NCBI GenBank assembly: GCA_934295165.1
Contig: CAKRAT010000077.1
Coordinates: forward strand, 1-8,020
Length of the DNA: 8,020 bases
DNA from: an uncultured Dorea sp.
GTDB lineage: Bacteria; Bacillota; Clostridia; Lachnospirales; Lachnospiraceae
Direction of reading: 5' to 3'
Numbering within the stretch: the stretch's first letter is position 1; every line of letters begins with the position of its first letter. The notes under the pieces are model-generated. The model saw only the letters and a list, made by a program, of their open reading frames with translations. It made no database searches and was not told the origin of the DNA. Positions 6,639 to 8,020 of the stretch are shown piece after piece. The translations under genes were made by a program, and so were the position numbers.

Positions 6639-7320
6639 AAGAATTCCTCCTGACTGGTTTCAAATACTGTAATGCTTTTTCAGTATGAAAAGACACCTGG
6701 TTATTCACTTTATTGTATCTCAATCTTTCTACTGCTTCCTTAGCAGACAGTATATTAGCAATGTATAACTGTACAGTTTCCATTGTATTATCATCTGCCA
6801 CTGGTCCAATTACCACATCATAATTATGCTGTAATCCCCCTTCACTTCTGTTTAACTTGATAAACTCTAACCACTCTTCGTCCAATCTGTCAAACCGCTT
6901 TACTTTTAATGTGGGCACTTCTTCAAATAAAAATTCATAAACATAATATTCTTTCTTCTTTTCTCGTAAAGATAGTCTATATGCCCATTCCTTAGATTGC
7001 GCTTGTAATATTGTTGTATAAAATCCTTTACCAAAATCACGACGATTATGCGATTTACTGAGATCTATTTTTTCAAAATTAAAACAGCTGCCATGATAAA
7101 CTACCAATTCTCTGGAATCATCCGCTATCACATTTTCTACAAACTCCATTATTTCTTCAAAATTAACTTGATGAAGATATTCATGCTGGATTAGCATGTT
7201 TTCAAATACTTGGTTTTTGTGAAATAATTTCGCAACTTCATTACCAGAAAGGTTATATTTTCTTGCATATGCCTCCATAGCTTCAACGGATAACATTTCA
7301 CAATCTGTCTGTACGCTCAC
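6619..7320 (-). CDS. DUF3791-DUF3990 fusion protein, putative ADP-ribosyltransferase-type toxin
   Basis: The 233-aa product has two parts. Residues 10-65 (LSVEAMEAYARKYNLSGNEV, then VFENMLIQHEYLH and EIMEFVENVI) match the small helical DUF3791 pattern. Residues 72-220 match DUF3990, a family related to ADP-ribosyltransferases: LVVYHGS with H76, DFGKGFYTT with Y101, a QSKEWA helix, YDVVIGPVADD (167-177), and NNQVSFHTEKAL with Q208. H76, Y101 and Q208 are my candidates for the His-Tyr-Glu/Gln active-site set; their roles are inferred. NAD use and target are unknown. The start is GTG at 7320 with GGGGG ten bases upstream; the next ATG at 7296 lacks a site. It is the first gene of an overlapping operon with a palindrome at its promoter, as in many toxin-antitoxin loci. 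Confidence 0.85.
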   Translation of the reverse strand: MSVQTDCEMLSVEAMEAYARKYNLSGNEVAKLFHKNQVFENMLIQHEYLHQVNFEEIMEFVENVIADDSRELVVYHGSCFNFEKIDLSKSHNRRDFGKGFYTTILQAQSKEWAYRLSLREKKKEYYVYEFLFEEVPTLKVKRFDRLDEEWLEFIKLNRSEGGLQHNYDVVIGPVADDNTMETVQLYIANILSAKEAVERLRYNKVNNQVSFHTEKALQYLKPVRRNSYAREDI

Positions 7321-7354
7321 TACTCATCAGCCCCCATTTCTGATTGCTTTTTCT

Positions 7355-7369
7355 TAGTATAACATACTA
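7355..7369. promoter_or_regulatory. Perfect palindrome at the operon promoter, candidate operator
   Basis: TAGTAT-AAC-ATACTA is a perfect 6-bp inverted repeat with a 3-base centre. It abuts the predicted -10 element and covers the expected transcription start, where a bound repressor would block RNA polymerase. Toxin-antitoxin operons are commonly autoregulated through such sites. Which protein binds it is unknown. Confidence 0.45.
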
Positions 7370-7396
7370 TAATATCAGTTTTCTACAATTTCTCAA
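7369..7396 (-). promoter_or_regulatory. Candidate sigma-A promoter of the DUF3990 operon
   Basis: Minus-strand TTGAGA (7396-7391) and TATTAT (7374-7369) are separated by 16 bases and lie about 50 bases ahead of the GTG start at 7320. Alternative -10 registers (TATAGT, TATACT) occur just downstream in the same AT-rich stretch. The palindrome at 7355-7369 overlaps its downstream edge. Confidence 0.45.
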
Positions 7397-7460
7397 TCAG
7401 TAAAAACTTCACAAGTACCTTTTTATTCAACTATCCATATCAACTTGTCCTTATATCGTT

Positions 7461-7592
7461 CTATTTTGTTACTACCATATGTATCGTACTCTTACTAACC
7501 CCAAATTCCTTCGCAGTCTGACGCACAGTGGCTTTATGTTCGATGATATAATATGCAATTTCTACTGCCCTCTCCTCAATGTAATCTTTCAT
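7461..7592 (-). pseudogene. spoIIID: Truncated second copy of spoIIID (first 38 codons)
   Basis: The ATG at 7592 begins a 43-codon frame whose first 38 residues are identical to intact SpoIIID, up to STIH in the recognition helix of the helix-turn-helix. After H38 the sequence is unrelated and reads MVVTK and stop. The C-terminal RHIRGG part is absent, so it should not work as a regulator. The five base differences from the intact copy are all at third codon positions and synonymous. The leader hairpin (7601-7637) and the CATACATC element (7650-7643) are retained, so it may still be transcribed during sporulation. This was probably the original start of spoIIID, or the one brought by the inserted module. 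Confidence 0.88.
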
Positions 7593-7686
7593 AAAAATAA
7601 CCCCTGCATAGTTTGTTTTTTACAATCTATGCGGGGGATTTTGATGTATGTCTGCATTTCCCTTTTGTACTTTCGGATTTTCCCTT
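7478..7686. repeat. Direct repeat copy 2: spoIIID 5' end and promoter region
   Basis: This is the partner of 6007-6214. Homology starts abruptly at 7478, within codon 39 of spoIIID, and fades beyond about 7671, near 7686. The start codon, leader hairpin, CATACATC element and the block to TCTGCATTT are conserved, whereas the sequence further upstream (GTACTTTCGG against GTACTCTCAG) is diverged. It lies directly after the membrane protein gene. Confidence 0.9.
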
Positions 7687-7695
7687 ATATAAGCC

Positions 7696-8020
7696 TTATA
7701 AACCAACTCTTCCCAGACACACCACCAACCCAATCGCACCAACAGCCACAAACACTAACCCGATACCGGCTGCCTTTTTCCTTTTCTCCATAATCACTAA
7801 CTGTCTGCTGTCCCTGGAATTCATCAGATAGTTTCTTCGACCTATTAGATATAGTAACAACCCACTTGAATTATTCCCGTTCGCAGCAAGCAGTCCCCAT
7901 AATTTTGGATGTTTTAATCCACGGGCGGCTGCATCCATCACCGTTAACCGATAGATCTGATATACCGTTTCCATAGCTCCGACAACTGCGGCCGCACCAA
8001 ATATCACAGCCAATACAATA
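7696..8020 (-). CDS. Small membrane protein with PLDc_N-like pattern (5' end outside window)
   Basis: The frame is open to the window edge, so the start probably lies beyond 8020; a TTG at 8013 is the only internal alternative near the edge. The visible 107 or so residues show a hydrophobic N-terminal region (AVIFGAAAVVGAMETVYQIY), a polar segment with DAAARGLKHPKLWGLLAA, a second hydrophobic stretch ending GLLLYLIGRRNY, a basic loop (MEKRKKAAG) and a final hydrophobic span (GLVFVAVGAIGLVVCLG). The W-x(9)-N-x-x-GLLLYLIGRR pattern resembles the short membrane module at the start of some phospholipase D-type proteins, but no catalytic domain follows. It is probably an integral membrane protein of unknown role. 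It precedes the spoIIID promoter region by about 10 bases and may have been the direct neighbour of spoIIID before the operon was inserted. Confidence 0.7.
   Translation of the reverse strand, partial: IVLAVIFGAAAVVGAMETVYQIYRLTVMDAAARGLKHPKLWGLLAANGNNSSGLLLYLIGRRNYLMNSRDSRQLVIMEKRKKAAGIGLVFVAVGAIGLVVCLGRVGL

Noticed and set aside
6007..7686. Insertion sequence or composite transposon
   Set aside because: The repeats are direct, consist of spoIIID sequence, have no terminal inverted repeats of their own, and no transposase or integrase is encoded between them.

Overview
The window looks like the chromosome of a spore-forming gut Firmicute, most likely Lachnospiraceae (Clostridia). The basis is a clear SpoIIID sporulation regulator, a surface protein built from FctA/Spy0128-type pilin domains with a TG-type sorting tail, a YesN-like response regulator, and a DUF3791/DUF3990 module typical of that group. 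No species can be named. Every supported gene is on the minus strand, so transcription runs from high to low coordinates.

Layout in transcription order. 7696-8020: 3' part of a small two-span membrane protein gene that enters from outside the window. 7461-7592: a truncated second copy of the start of spoIIID, with its own promoter region and leader. 6237-7320: a compact three-gene operon (233-aa DUF3791-DUF3990 protein, overlapping 80-aa gene, then a 47-aa acidic protein) with a promoter and a perfect palindrome in front, resembling a toxin-antitoxin system with an ADP-ribosyltransferase-type toxin. 5858-6121: the intact spoIIID gene. 5780-5866: 17-bp tandem repeats and a terminator-like hairpin facing the plus direction. 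1246-5691: a very large cell-wall anchored adhesin/pilin (vWA head, five isopeptide domains, Thr-Pro spacer, sorting signal), with its own promoter and terminator. 873-1245: intergenic region with the terminator, an unassigned Cys-rich frame and a promoter. 684-848: a 54-aa hypothetical gene. 1-620: the receiver half of a response regulator leaving the window.

The most interesting structure is the pair of about 208-bp direct repeats (6007-6214 and 7478-7686) around the toxin-like operon. Each holds the spoIIID promoter region, a leader hairpin that includes the ribosome-binding site, and the first 38 codons. Only the copy at 6121 continues into a full gene. The coding parts differ at five positions, all synonymous, so the two copies appear to have evolved under selection in separate genomes before being brought together. 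I infer that the operon entered as a unit that carried a spoIIID 5' end and inserted by recombination within spoIIID while keeping the regulator intact. No integrase or transposase is present.

The adhesin has no sortase or other pilin gene beside it, and the response regulator has no kinase gene within the window, so partners of both must lie elsewhere.
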